A stretch of DNA of 64,000 bases from Streptomyces spectabilis (GCF_008704795.1 NZ_CP023690.1:4784501-4848500); one strand, 5' to 3'. Shown: positions 32,990 through 41,630, numbered from the stretch's first letter. Notes: a model not told the origin generated them from the sequence alone. Program-made: numbers and translations.

Positions 32990-33169
32990 GTGAAGGACCC
33001 AAAGAAGCTCATTCTCTTCGTCCTTGTGGTGTTCGTCCTGTACGTGATCATCACCGATCCGGCCAAGGCCGCCGACTACGTACAGGTCGGCTTCGAGGGC
33101 ATCTCGGACGCCGCCAAGGCCATCGGCGACTTCATGACGTGGGTCGCCAACGGGGGCAAGGACGACTAG
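32990..33169 (+). CDS. 59-residue single-pass membrane protein
   Basis: Too short for most gene finders, but well supported. GTG 32990 has GGGGAGGG 6-13 nt upstream. The product starts KDPKKLILFVLVVFVLYVII, one clear membrane helix at residues 5-22 after a basic N terminus. A short extracytoplasmic helix with FEGISDAAKAIGDFMTWVAN follows. It ends 9 nt before the Dabb-domain gene, so the two are co-transcribed. I recall close homologues at the same place in other Streptomyces; no function is known. Topology (basic end inside) is inferred. Confidence 0.75.
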   Translation: MKDPKKLILFVLVVFVLYVIITDPAKAADYVQVGFEGISDAAKAIGDFMTWVANGGKDD

Positions 33170-33178
33170 GAGCACCTG

Positions 33179-33472
33179 ATGATCCGCCATCTGGTCCTGT
33201 TCAAGCTGAACGACGGCGTCGAGCGCGACGACCCGCGCGTCGTCGCGGGCGTCAAGGCCTTCGAGGAGCTGGGCGGCCTCATCCCGGAACTGACGTTCTG
33301 GGAGTGCGCCTGGAACATCTCGGAGCGGCCCATCGCGTACGACTACGCCATCAACTCCGCCGTCGCCGACACCGACGCGCTCAAGCGCTACCTGGAGCAC
33401 CCGGCCCACCAGGCGGGCGTCGCGCTCTGGCGCGAATTCGCCACGTGGGTCATCGCCGACTACGAGTTCTGA
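33179..33472 (+). CDS. Dabb-family (stress-responsive A/B barrel) protein
   Basis: A 97-residue ferredoxin-like dimeric alpha/beta-barrel domain. It starts IRHLVLFKLNDGVERDD and ends HQAGVALWREFATWVIADYE, both typical Dabb motifs (the N-terminal HxVxF strand, and the HP..H segment YLEHPAHQAGV at about residues 71-81). Dabb proteins include stress-induced proteins and cyclases; the substrate here is unknown. GGAGCACCTG provides the ribosome site. It forms a pair with the 59-aa membrane protein, 9 nt upstream. A terminator follows at 33501-33533. Confidence 0.87.
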   Translation: MIRHLVLFKLNDGVERDDPRVVAGVKAFEELGGLIPELTFWECAWNISERPIAYDYAINSAVADTDALKRYLEHPAHQAGVALWREFATWVIADYEF

Positions 33473-33500
33473 GCGCGCGCCTCCTTCCCGGCCGACCCCT

Positions 33501-33533
33501 AGCGGCCCCGTACCTCAACGGTGCGGGGCCGCT
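33501..33533 (+). terminator. terminator after the Dabb gene
   Basis: AGCGGCCCCG (33501-33510) pairs with CGGGGCCGCT (33524-33533) and is followed by GTGTGTTT. Confidence 0.8.
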
Positions 33534-33678
33534 GTGTGTTTCCCGGCGCCGGGCGCCGTCCCACCGCCCTCAACACGGAGTTACGGGGTGCTTGCACACA
33601 GTGCACATGTCTTGTGATGCTATGACCGCTTTTGACGGATGAGTTGACCGAGCTGATCGAGTCGACCGATTCGAAGGG

Positions 33679-34506
33679 GTGGCGTTGACGTTGCCGGCCA
33701 GTTCTGCGCCCGAAGCGCCGCCCGCGAAGGGGCCCGCGAGCACCCGGGGCGCCGACACGCGGGCCCTCACCCAGGTCCTGTTCGCCCAGCTGAAGGGGCT
33801 CGAACCGGGCACCCCCGAACACGCCCGCGTGCGCGCCGCGCTCATCGAGGCCAACCTCCCGCTCGTGCGGTACGCCGCCGCGCGCTTCCGCAGCCGCAGC
33901 GAGCCGATGGAGGACGTCGTCCAGGTCGGGACCATCGGCCTCATCAACGCCATCGACCGGTTCGACCCGGACCGGGGGGTGCAGTTCCCCACCTTCGCCA
34001 TGCCGACCGTGGTGGGCGAGATCAAGCGGTACTTCCGCGACAACGTGCGCACGGTGCACGTGCCGCGCCGGCTGCACGAGCTGTGGGTGCAGGTCACCGG
34101 GGCCACGGAGGACCTCACCACGTCCTTCGGGCGGTCCCCCACCACCGCCGAGATCGCCGAGCGCCTTCGCATCGGCGAGGACGAGGTCCTCGCCTGCATC
34201 GAGGCCGGACGCTCGTACCACGCGACGTCCCTGGAGGCCGCGCAGGAGGGCGACGGGCTGCCGGGCCTGCTCGACCGGCTCGGGTACGAGGACCCCGCCC
34301 TCGACGGGGTCGAGCACCGGGATCTGGTGCGGCACCTGCTCGTGCAGTTGCCCGAGCGGGAGCAGCGCATTCTGCTGCTGCGGTACTACAGTAATTTGAC
34401 CCAGTCCCAGATCAGTGCGGAATTGGGCGTGTCCCAGATGCATGTGTCAAGACTGTTGGCCAGAAGCTTCGCGCGGCTTCGATCCGCAAATCGGATCGAG
34501 GCGTAA
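33679..34506 (+). CDS. sigF: SigB/SigF-subfamily RNA polymerase sigma factor (SigF-like)
   Basis: A 275-residue group 3 sigma factor. Region 2 spans about residues 50-120, with [38 protein letters not shown] and the [10 protein letters not shown] end. Region 3 follows (about 125-180), then region 4 (about 210-270, [20 protein letters not shown] and [14 protein letters not shown]). Homologues in Streptomyces act late in sporulation or in stress. The identification as SigF rests on the tandem arrangement with a second, similar factor and on recalled gene order. The start could be GTG 33679, or TTG 33685 which is better spaced from GAAGGGG. No anti-sigma gene is adjacent. Confidence 0.8.
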   Translation: MALTLPASSAPEAPPAKGPASTRGADTRALTQVLFAQLKGLEPGTPEHARVRAALIEANLPLVRYAAARFRSRSEPMEDVVQVGTIGLINAIDRFDPDRGVQFPTFAMPTVVGEIKRYFRDNVRTVHVPRRLHELWVQVTGATEDLTTSFGRSPTTAEIAERLRIGEDEVLACIEAGRSYHATSLEAAQEGDGLPGLLDRLGYEDPALDGVEHRDLVRHLLVQLPEREQRILLLRYYSNLTQSQISAELGVSQMHVSRLLARSFARLRSANRIEA

Positions 34507-34749
34507 CCGTATCGGGTGGAGCGGTCTTCTGGCCGTTGCCGACGGGGAGTTGGGGGACGTCGGCCGAGACCCTTTCCTTCCTGCGGGTACGTCACCCTCA
34601 CTTGTCGACAAGTCACTACAGCGTGTTGCCGACATGTGACATTCTGCTGGAACCGCGTTTGCCGCAGCTCCGGCTCCGGTATTCAGGTGGAGGCTGCGTT
34701 CCTTCGGTGGGGCGCAGGCCGCGACCGTCCGCGACCTCAAGGGGGTGGC

Positions 34750-35676
34750 ATGTCCGCAGACCAGGGCAGCTCGAAGGTGCTCACGCTCACGCTCGAAGGC
34801 CGCGAGAGCGCGTCCGCGCCCGACGCGCTTCAGGGTTCCGAGGCCACTCCGCCGGGTCCGGAGGCCGCCGTCGACTCGGCTCCCGAGCCCGCCGCCGTGG
34901 CGGCGGCGCCGGAGGCCATTGATACCCGCACCCTGTCCCGCTCCCTCTTTCTGCGGCTCGCCGCGCTCGATCAGGACAGCCCCGAGCGCGCGTACGTCAG
35001 AGACACCCTCATCGAGCTCAATCTGCCGCTCGTGCGGTACGCGGCCGCGCGCTTCCGCAGCCGGAACGAGCCGATGGAAGACATCGTCCAGGTCGGGACC
35101 ATCGGCCTTATCAAGGCCATCGACCGGTTCGACTGCGAGCGCGGGGTCGAGTTCCCGACGTTCGCGATGCCGACCGTGGTGGGGGAGATCAAGCGGTTCT
35201 TCCGGGACACGAGTTGGTCGGTGCGGGTGCCTCGGCGGCTGCAGGAGCTGCGGCTCGCGCTCACCAAGGCGAGCGACGACCTCGCGCAGCGGCTCGACCG
35301 GTCGCCGACCGTGCCCGAGCTCGCGGCCGTGCTCGGCGTCTCGGAGGAGGACGTCGTCGACGGCCTCGCGGTGGGGAACGCGTACACCGCCTCCTCGCTC
35401 GACTCCCCCGCGCCCGAGGACGACGGCGGCGAGGGGTCGCTCGCGGACCGGCTCGGTTACGAGGACACCGCTCTTGAGGGCGTGGAGTACCGGGAGTCGC
35501 TGAAGCCGCTCCTTGCGAAGCTGCCGCCGCGGGAGCGGCGGATCATCATGCTCCGGTTCTTCGCGAACATGACGCAGTCGCAGATCGGCGAGGAGGTCGG
35601 GATCTCGCAGATGCATGTGTCCCGGCTGCTCACCCGGACCCTTGCGCAGCTTCGGGAAGGGCTCATCTCCGACTGA
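34750..35676 (+). CDS. sigN: SigB/SigF-subfamily RNA polymerase sigma factor (SigN-like)
   Basis: A 308-residue group 3 sigma factor very similar to the preceding one through regions 2 to 4. Region 2 has [20 protein letters not shown] and [18 protein letters not shown]; region 4 has [20 protein letters not shown]. The 60-residue N-terminal extension is Ala/Pro-rich and not shared. ATG 34750 has AAGGGGG upstream; the frame is open to 34516 without family similarity. The 243-bp gap to sigF suggests an independent promoter. The tandem duplication and the recalled Streptomyces order suggest SigN. Anti-sigma partners must be encoded elsewhere. Confidence 0.78.
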   Translation: MSADQGSSKVLTLTLEGRESASAPDALQGSEATPPGPEAAVDSAPEPAAVAAAPEAIDTRTLSRSLFLRLAALDQDSPERAYVRDTLIELNLPLVRYAAARFRSRNEPMEDIVQVGTIGLIKAIDRFDCERGVEFPTFAMPTVVGEIKRFFRDTSWSVRVPRRLQELRLALTKASDDLAQRLDRSPTVPELAAVLGVSEEDVVDGLAVGNAYTASSLDSPAPEDDGGEGSLADRLGYEDTALEGVEYRESLKPLLAKLPPRERRIIMLRFFANMTQSQIGEEVGISQMHVSRLLTRTLAQLREGLISD

Positions 35677-35902
35677 GGTGTTCGTTCCGCGTTCCCGCCG
35701 TTGACTGACGCCTCGCGTCGGTGTGCGGCGGGGCCGCGCCGGTATGTCCGTCCTCGCCCGTCATGTGCGCGGGTCGGACTCCCGTGCGGGGCAGTGCCGT
35801 TGCAGTGGCTGCGGGCGGACATACCGGCACGTCCCCTCTCGTCTCGTCGGCGACTGCGGCTCGGTGGTTCCTTATTGACGGTGCATCAGGCACACTTGCG
35901 CG

Positions 35903-36577
35903 ATGCGTCGGAGACTCGCGAGCCTCCCGGTTGTTGTGGTGCTGAGCGTCGGCTTCATCGCCTCGTGCGGCGGGGGTGAGCGGGACGCGTACGTCGCCTC
36001 CGAGGACGGGGCACCCGTCAGGGCCGTCGCGCCCCGTGGGGGCGTTTCCTTCACTCCGCTTCCCTCTTCCCCCGAGAAGCCGTCCCGTGAGCCTTTGGGG
36101 GGCCGGCCCAGCGCCTCTGAGTCCTCATCCTCATCCCCATCCCCATCCGCTAGCCGTTCGCCGCGTGGGGATGAGTCGGCTGCTCCTGCTCCCGCTTCTA
36201 CGTCGTCCGCGCGTCGGCCCTCCCGCTCTGGAGGGCCCGAGGCCTCTCACGGTTCGCCGGGCCCGGCAGGGCCCGCCGTGTTGGAGGTGGGGGCGCCCTT
36301 GCGGGAGGCAGGGGCGCGGCGGTGGTGTGAGGACGTGACGCTGGTGCTGCGGAACCGGGGTGGGGCGGCCGTGCGGTCGGGGACCGTGGAGTTCGGGACG
36401 CACATCATCGGGGCGCTCGGGGTCGACTGGGGGAGCGTGGAGTCGACGGTGAAGCTGCCCGCGCCCATTCGGGGCGGGCAGAGCGTCAGGAAGACTTGGC
36501 CGGTTTGTGTCGACGCGTGGCGTGTTCCCTGGGGGATGCACGTGGAGACGCGCGACGTGGACGTGGACTGGCGGTAG
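35903..36577 (+). CDS. secreted lipoprotein with Ser/Pro-rich linker
   Basis: A 224-residue protein. The signal peptide ends in a lipobox FIASC (Cys22), so the mature protein is lipid-anchored outside the membrane. Residues 45-120 are a Ser/Pro/Ala-rich low-complexity linker (SESSSSSPSPSASRSP). The C-terminal 100 residues form a compact domain (VGAPLREAGARRWCEDVTLV to WGMHVETRDVDVDWR) with two Cys and a beta-rich pattern, possibly an immunoglobulin-like fold (NRGGAAVRSGTVEFGTH). The function is unknown. Its stop TAG abuts the stop of the opposing gene with zero spacing. Confidence 0.75.
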   Translation: MRRRLASLPVVVVLSVGFIASCGGGERDAYVASEDGAPVRAVAPRGGVSFTPLPSSPEKPSREPLGGRPSASESSSSSPSPSASRSPRGDESAAPAPASTSSARRPSRSGGPEASHGSPGPAGPAVLEVGAPLREAGARRWCEDVTLVLRNRGGAAVRSGTVEFGTHIIGALGVDWGSVESTVKLPAPIRGGQSVRKTWPVCVDAWRVPWGMHVETRDVDVDWR

Positions 36578-36787
36578 CTACTTCAGGGCCAGCCAGGCCA
36601 CGGCCGCGACGAGGGCGATCGCCGCCACCACGCCCACGATCAGGCCGATGCGCGGGCCCGCGGGCGCCTGCTGGGGCCGGGAGCGGCCCTGTGGGGTCTC
36701 GTCGACGAACGCGCGGAACATCTGCGTGGAGCCTGCGGGGTCGTGCTGGCCCTCGGGGCCCTGCGGGGCATGGGGGTTGTGTGCCAT
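36578..36787 (-). CDS. small tail-anchored membrane protein
   Basis: A 69-residue protein starting AHNPHAPQGPEGQHDPAG, with a hydrophilic Gln/Pro-rich N-terminal half (FVDETPQGRSRPQQAPA) and a single C-terminal membrane helix (about residues 48-68, IGLIVGVVAAIALVAAVAWL). A tail-anchored topology with the N terminus in the cytoplasm is likely. The ATG at 36787 fits; TAGGGT 8 nt upstream and no Shine-Dalgarno sequence suggest a leaderless mRNA. It is convergent with the lipoprotein gene: the two stop codons are back to back (TAGCTA at 36575-36580). The longer frame to 36919 lacks support. Confidence 0.65.
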   Translation of the reverse strand: MAHNPHAPQGPEGQHDPAGSTQMFRAFVDETPQGRSRPQQAPAGPRIGLIVGVVAAIALVAAVAWLALK

Positions 36788-36902
36788 GGGGCAGGACCCT
36801 AGCGAATCCGGGGTGTTCCGCCCAACCCCCCTCTGACCGGGGACTTTACAGAGGGGGGTACTGAGCTTTGCCAGGGTTTTAGAGGGGTCGGGCCGATTTA
36901 GT

Positions 36903-36945
36903 TTGCCTGTGGCAACCAACTGCTTTTATCGTTGCCCTAAGCAAC
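36903..36945. promoter_or_regulatory. paired inverted repeats upstream of the MarR gene, probable MarR operators
   Basis: TTGCC-TGT-GGCAA at 36903-36915 and GTTGC-CCTAA-GCAAC at 36931-36945 are two short dyads sharing the TTGC/GCAA half-site. They lie 16-58 nt before the MarR start, where an autoregulator should bind. Confidence 0.6.
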
Positions 36946-36960
36946 GAAAGCGAGGGTGTC

Positions 36961-37434
36961 GTGGCCGCTCAGCGTCAGTACGAGGAGCTGGCCCGCCAGC
37001 TCAGCGCCATCGGCGCCGTCAAACGCGACCTCGCCCGGATCCTGCCGCACGACTGCCCGGCGGGCTCCGCGGCCGTCCTGACCCTGCTCAGCCGCTACGG
37101 CGAGATGCGGATGGGGCGGCTCGCGGAGCTGCTCGCCGTCGACATGTCGGTGACCAGCCGGCACGTGGCGCACGTCGCGGAGCGCGGCTGGATCGACCGG
37201 TCCCCCGACCCCGCCGACAAGCGCTCGCGCATCCTGCGCCTCACCCCCGCCGGTGAGCGGCAGATGGAAGTGCTGTCCGCGTGCACGACCCGGCTGCTCG
37301 CCGAGCGGCTCAGCGACTGGTCCGACGACGAAGTCGGCCTGCTCACCGCGTTGATGGCCCGGCTCCGCGACAGCTTCGGGGACTGCAGGTCCGCCGCGCC
37401 GCGCGTCCCGGCACCCACCCGTACACCCGCGTAA
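36961..37434 (+). CDS. MarR-family transcriptional regulator
   Basis: A 157-residue MarR protein. The winged helix is at about residues 45-110 (GRLAELLAVDMSVTSRHVAH, then RGWIDRSPDPADKRSRILRL, with the DKRS wing). Flanking helices form the dimer. It starts at GTG 36961 with GAGGG nearby, downstream of two dyads (36903-36945) that look like its operators. The MFS exporter begins 20 nt after its stop and the YceI protein follows, so the three form one operon, presumably induced when a ligand of the exporter binds MarR. Confidence 0.88.
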   Translation: MAAQRQYEELARQLSAIGAVKRDLARILPHDCPAGSAAVLTLLSRYGEMRMGRLAELLAVDMSVTSRHVAHVAERGWIDRSPDPADKRSRILRLTPAGERQMEVLSACTTRLLAERLSDWSDDEVGLLTALMARLRDSFGDCRSAAPRVPAPTRTPA

Positions 37435-37454
37435 GAACCAGGAAAAGGAACCCC

Positions 37455-39899
37455 ATGGCAACATCCACACCGTCCGGTGTGCGGGGCAGCCATGCCAAGC
37501 ACGGAGGGCATCCGCACGACAGCGCGCCGATGACTCACCGCCAGATCATGGAGGCGCTCTCCGGCCTTCTGCTCGGCATGTTCGTCGCGATCCTGTCGTC
37601 GACGATCGTCTCCAACGCCCTGCCCGAGATCATCGGCGACCTCGGCGGCGGCCAGTCCGCGTACACGTGGGTCGTCACCGCCGCTCTGCTGTCGATGACG
37701 GCCAGTACTCCCCTGTGGGGCAAGCTGTCCGATCTCTTCAGTAAGAAGGCGCTCGTCCAGATCGCGCTTGTCATCTATGTGCTGGGGTCCGTCGTCGCCG
37801 GGCTTTCGCAGAACGCGGGCATGCTCATCGCCTGCCGTGTCGTGCAGGGCATCGGCGTCGGCGGTCTGTCCGCGCTCGCGCAGATCGTCATGGCCGCGAT
37901 GATCGCCCCGCGTGAGCGGGGGCGCTACTCCGGCTACCTGGGTGCCACCTTCGCCGTCGCCACCGTCGGCGGGCCGCTGCTCGGCGGCGTCATCACCGAC
38001 ACCTCCTGGCTCGGCTGGCGCTGGTGCTTCTACGTGGGCGTGCCGTTCGCGGTCATCGCCCTGGTGGTGCTGCAGAAGACCCTGAAGCTGCCCGTGGTCA
38101 AGCGGGACGTGAAGGTCGACTGGGGCGGTGCCCTGCTCATCTCGGCCGCCGTGTCGCTGCTGCTCGTCTGGATCACCTTCGCGGGCAGCGGCTCCGGCAA
38201 GAAGTACGAGTGGCTGTCGTGGCAGACGTACACGATGGTCGGCGGCGCGATCCTGCTCGGGCTGCTGTTCCTGCTCGTGGAGTCCAGGGCCAGCGAGCCG
38301 ATCATCCCGCTGCGGCTCTTCCGGAACCGGACCATCACGCTCGCCTCGGCGGCCTCGCTGTTCGTGGGTGTCGCGATGTTCACCGGCACCGTGTTCTTCA
38401 GTCAGTACTTCCAGCTGGCGCGGGGCGAGTCGCCGACCATGTCGGGTGTGCTGACCATTCCCATGATCGGTGGGCTGTTCGTCTCGTCGACCGTTTCCGG
38501 GCAGCTCATCACCAAGACCGGGAAGTGGAAGGCCTGGCTGGTGAGTGGTGGCGTGCTGCTCACCGCCGGGCTCGGGCTCCTCGGCACCATGCGGTACGAC
38601 ACCCCGTACTGGCACATCGCCGTCTACATGGCCCTGATGGGTCTCGGCATCGGCATGATGATGCAGAACCTGGTGCTGTGCACGCAGAACCAGGTGGATC
38701 CGCAGGACATCGGTGCCGCGAGTTCCGTGGTGACCTTCTTCCGGTCACTGGGTGGAGCCATGGGCGTGTCCGCTCTGGGTGCTGTGATGTCCACTCGGAT
38801 CACTGACTACGTGAAGGACGGGATCGCCGATCTCGGTCCGCAGGGCGCCGCGTTCGGCCACGGCGGGACCGCCGGTGGCGGCATCCCCGACCTGGACAAG
38901 CTGCCCGAGCCGTTCCGCGTCGTCATGGAGAGCGCGTACGGGCACGGCATCGCCGACGTCTTCCTGATCGCGGCGCCCATCGCCTTCGTCGCCTTCGTGA
39001 TCACCCTGTTCATCAAGGAGGTGCCGCTGCGGTCCGCCGGGGCGGCGGTGCAGGCCGCGGAGTCCGCTCCGGTCGCCGCTGCACCTGCCGTCACTCAGGC
39101 CGCCGTCGAGGAGCCCGTGCTCGCCGTCCCGGCGACCGGAGGGATTCCGGTACGCGGCTTCGTGCGCGGCGTCGAGAGCGCGCCCGTGCCCGGTTCCGCG
39201 GTCACGCTGATCTCGCTCGGCGGGCAGCAGCTCGGGCGCTCGGTGGCGCGGGCCGACGGCTCGTACGCCGTGGACGCGCCCGGCGCCGGGTCGTACGTGC
39301 TCATCGCGGCCGCCGACGGGTTCCAGCCGCAGGCCTCGACCGTCGTGGTCGGCGACGAGCCGCTCGCGTACGACGTGCTCCTGAGCGGGACCAGCGGGCT
39401 CGCCGGGGTCGTGCGGACCGCCGGGGGCAAGCAGCCGCTGCCCGGCGCGATGGTCGTCGTGACCGACGTGCGCGGTGACGTGCTCGCCACCGGGGCCTGT
39501 GACGAGCAGGGCGCGTTCGCCTTCGGCGAGCTCGTGCCGGGTGCCGTCACCGTCGCCGTGAACGCGACGGGGCACCGGCCGGTGGCACTGCCCGTCGAGG
39601 TCGCCGCGGTGGGCGTCACCCGGGTCGAGGCCGAACTGCGGCCCGGCGCGCGGGTGCTCGGCACCGTGCGGGCCGCCGGCGGACCGCTCGCCGACGCGCG
39701 CGTCACCCTCGTCGACGCGGCGGGCAACGTCGTCGCCGGAGCGACCACGGGAGCGGACGGGGCGTACGCCTTCAGCGACCTGGACGTCGGCGAGTACACC
39801 GTGATCGCCGCCGGGTACCCACCGGTGGCCACCGCCCTCGTCGTCGCCGGGGACGGCGTCGACGGGCACGAGATCGAACTCGCCCACCCGGGCGAGTGA
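37455..39899 (+). CDS. 14-helix MFS drug-exporter homologue fused to three carboxypeptidase-regulatory-like domains
   Basis: An 814-residue protein. Residues about 30-530 are a DHA2-family MFS transporter with 14 membrane segments and the motif-C-like ILSSTIVSNALPEIIGDLGG (about 48-67). Motif-A-like GKLSDLFSKK is at about 91-100. After a flexible Ala/Glu/Val linker come three tandem beta-sandwich repeats of the carboxypeptidase-regulatory/CnaB-like type: about 563-636 (PVPGSAVTLISLGGQQ...ADGSYAV), 640-720 (LPGAMVVVTDVRGDV...EQGAFAF) and 728-814 (LADARVTLVDAAGNV...ADGAYAF). With 14 helices the tail should be cytoplasmic. Such a tail on an MFS protein is unusual. ATG 37455 has AAGGAA upstream. 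Confidence 0.88.
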   Translation: MATSTPSGVRGSHAKHGGHPHDSAPMTHRQIMEALSGLLLGMFVAILSSTIVSNALPEIIGDLGGGQSAYTWVVTAALLSMTASTPLWGKLSDLFSKKALVQIALVIYVLGSVVAGLSQNAGMLIACRVVQGIGVGGLSALAQIVMAAMIAPRERGRYSGYLGATFAVATVGGPLLGGVITDTSWLGWRWCFYVGVPFAVIALVVLQKTLKLPVVKRDVKVDWGGALLISAAVSLLLVWITFAGSGSGKKYEWLSWQTYTMVGGAILLGLLFLLVESRASEPIIPLRLFRNRTITLASAASLFVGVAMFTGTVFFSQYFQLARGESPTMSGVLTIPMIGGLFVSSTVSGQLITKTGKWKAWLVSGGVLLTAGLGLLGTMRYDTPYWHIAVYMALMGLGIGMMMQNLVLCTQNQVDPQDIGAASSVVTFFRSLGGAMGVSALGAVMSTRITDYVKDGIADLGPQGAAFGHGGTAGGGIPDLDKLPEPFRVVMESAYGHGIADVFLIAAPIAFVAFVITLFIKEVPLRSAGAAVQAAESAPVAAAPAVTQAAVEEPVLAVPATGGIPVRGFVRGVESAPVPGSAVTLISLGGQQLGRSVARADGSYAVDAPGAGSYVLIAAADGFQPQASTVVVGDEPLAYDVLLSGTSGLAGVVRTAGGKQPLPGAMVVVTDVRGDVLATGACDEQGAFAFGELVPGAVTVAVNATGHRPVALPVEVAAVGVTRVEAELRPGARVLGTVRAAGGPLADARVTLVDAAGNVVAGATTGADGAYAFSDLDVGEYTVIAAGYPPVATALVVAGDGVDGHEIELAHPGE

Positions 39900-39905
39900 C
39901 CGACC

Positions 39906-39971
39906 CCGGTCCGGGGCGGTGCCGGCGATTTCCACGGCAGGGGACGGCCGGCCGGCACCGCCCCGGACCGG
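39906..39971 (+). promoter_or_regulatory. long perfect hairpin between the MFS and YceI genes
   Basis: A 21-bp perfect inverted repeat (39906-39926 with 39951-39971) and a 24-nt loop in the 134-bp gap. It could be a partial terminator, a processing site or an mRNA stabiliser giving different levels of the two products. Confidence 0.65.
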
Positions 39972-40033
39972 ACCGGCTTCACGGGGGCCCTGCCCCCGAC
40001 GCGAACAGCGACAGAGCAAACGGGAGTTGTGGG

Positions 40034-40852
40034 ATGGGGATCAGCGCGCGCGTCCGGACACGGGACGGATGGGCCGTACCGCACGCCGTCGTGACGGTCA
40101 CGGACATGACGGGGGCGCAGGTACTGCGCGTGGACGCGGACGCGGAGGGCGCGGTGCGGGACGCCACCGCGCTCGCCGCCGGACCGTACACGGTCATCGT
40201 GACGGCCGTCGGGTACGCGCCCGCCGCGGCGACCGCCCTGGTCACCGCCAGCGGCCGCGCCGACGTGGGCGAGGTGGTGCTCGCCCGCGCGGGCGGCGCC
40301 GAGCTGCCTCCGGCGGGGCCGTGGACGGTCGACCCCGCCCACTCCTCCGTCGGCGCGGTCGCCCAGCACCTGGGGATCTCCAGCGTGCACGGGCGGTTCA
40401 CCGAGTTCTCCGGGCGCGTGGAGGTCGCCGACGACCTGGCGAAGTCCCGTGTGGAGGCCGTGATCAGGGCCGACTCCATCGACACCGGCAACGGCCTGCG
40501 CGACGAGCACCTGAAGGGCGCCGACTTCCTCGACGTGGCGGCGTACCCGGAGATCACCTACCGGTCCATGGACCTGGAGCCCGCCGGTGCCGACCGGTGG
40601 ACCGTGCGCGGCGAGCTCGCGATGCGCGGCGTGGTCCGGCCCGTGGACCTCGATCTGATCTACCTCGGCACCGGCGCCGACCCGTGGGGCGGCACCCGCG
40701 CAGCCTTCCGCGCCACCGCCGAGCTGCGGCGCGAGGACTTCGCCATGAACTACAACCAGGTCGTACGGGCCGGAATCGCCGCGATCGGCACGACGCTGCG
40801 GGTGGAGCTCGACATCCAGGCGGTGCGCGGCGAGGAGCTGCCGGGGGCCTAG
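40034..40852 (+). CDS. carboxypeptidase-regulatory-like domain fused to YceI domain
   Basis: A 272-residue protein. Residues 1-88 form a domain of the same type as the exporter's tail (WAVPHAVVTVTDMTGAQVLR, YTVIVTAVGYAPAA). Residues about 93-268 form a YceI lipocalin-like barrel (WTVDPAHSSVGAVAQHL, SRVEAVIRADSIDTGN, HLKGADFLDVAAYPEITY). YceI proteins bind polyisoprenoid chains in a long hydrophobic pocket. There is no signal peptide, so it is cytosolic. GGGAG lies 7 nt before ATG 40034. It shares a domain with the MFS exporter just upstream and may hand a lipid-like ligand to it; that part is inference. Confidence 0.87.
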   Translation: MGISARVRTRDGWAVPHAVVTVTDMTGAQVLRVDADAEGAVRDATALAAGPYTVIVTAVGYAPAAATALVTASGRADVGEVVLARAGGAELPPAGPWTVDPAHSSVGAVAQHLGISSVHGRFTEFSGRVEVADDLAKSRVEAVIRADSIDTGNGLRDEHLKGADFLDVAAYPEITYRSMDLEPAGADRWTVRGELAMRGVVRPVDLDLIYLGTGADPWGGTRAAFRATAELRREDFAMNYNQVVRAGIAAIGTTLRVELDIQAVRGEELPGA

Positions 40853-40856
40853 GCCC

Positions 40857-41630
40857 TCAGGAGCGGGACAGGAGGCCCTCGATGCCCGCGATCAGGAGGT
40901 CGAGGGCGGTCTCGAAGTCCCGCTCCCACATCTCGACGACCGTGGCCTCGGTGCGGGAGTTCATCAGCTCCCGGGCGCTGCGGATCGTCTCGTTGCCCGG
41001 CATCTCCTCGTTCACCGTGCCGACCGCGTCGCGGAAGTACTCCTCCAGCGTCATCCCGGCCTCGTTGCAGCGGGCGATGAAGTGGCCCTCCATCGTGCCG
41101 TAGCCGTACACGAACTGGAAGACCGCGGCGATCGCGCCGTTGCGCTGCTGGGGCGCGAGGCCGGTGTTCCCGACCGCGCGCTGCACGGCGAGGGAGTACC
41201 GCAGCCAGTTCGGGCCGATGTTCAGGAACTGGCCGACCAGCGGCGACACCCACGGGTGGCGGATCAGCAACGCCCGGTAGGAGCGCGCCAGTTCGCACAG
41301 CTGCGTGCGCCACGCGCTCGGGTCGGTCTCGGTGTCGGGCAGGCGCACCTCGGAGCAGACCGAGTCCAGGGCGAGTTCGAGCAGGTCGTCCTTGGTGTCC
41401 ACGTACCAGTACACGGACATCGCGGTCACCTCGAGCTCCGCGGCGAGGCGGCGCATGGAGAACTTGGCGAGCCCCTCCGCGTCCAGGAGCCGGACCGTGG
41501 CCTCGGTGATGCGGTCCCGGTCGAGGCCGGACGGCTGGACGCCCTTGCGGCCCGAGCCGCGGGGCGCCTTGTCCGCCAGCCAGACACTCGTGCGCGCCGG
41601 TCGCTGCGTGCGGTCGGCTGCCTTCACCAT
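40857..41630 (-). CDS. TetR-family transcriptional regulator (TetR_C)
   Basis: A 257-residue repressor. The helix-turn-helix is at about residues 40-82 (LDRDRITEATVRLLDAEGLA and FSMRRLAAELEVTAMSVYWY). It is followed by a TetR_C ligand domain (LLIRHPWVSPLVGQFLNIGP). The N-terminal 35 residues are basic. It lies 108 bp downstream of the MFS gene 41739-43289 on the same strand, so probably the two are one operon. The 14-bp-arm operator at 43302-43340, upstream of that MFS, is its likely target. It is convergent with the YceI gene at 5 bp. Confidence 0.87.
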   Translation of the reverse strand: MVKAADRTQRPARTSVWLADKAPRGSGRKGVQPSGLDRDRITEATVRLLDAEGLAKFSMRRLAAELEVTAMSVYWYVDTKDDLLELALDSVCSEVRLPDTETDPSAWRTQLCELARSYRALLIRHPWVSPLVGQFLNIGPNWLRYSLAVQRAVGNTGLAPQQRNGAIAAVFQFVYGYGTMEGHFIARCNEAGMTLEEYFRDAVGTVNEEMPGNETIRSARELMNSRTEATVVEMWERDFETALDLLIAGIEGLLSRS

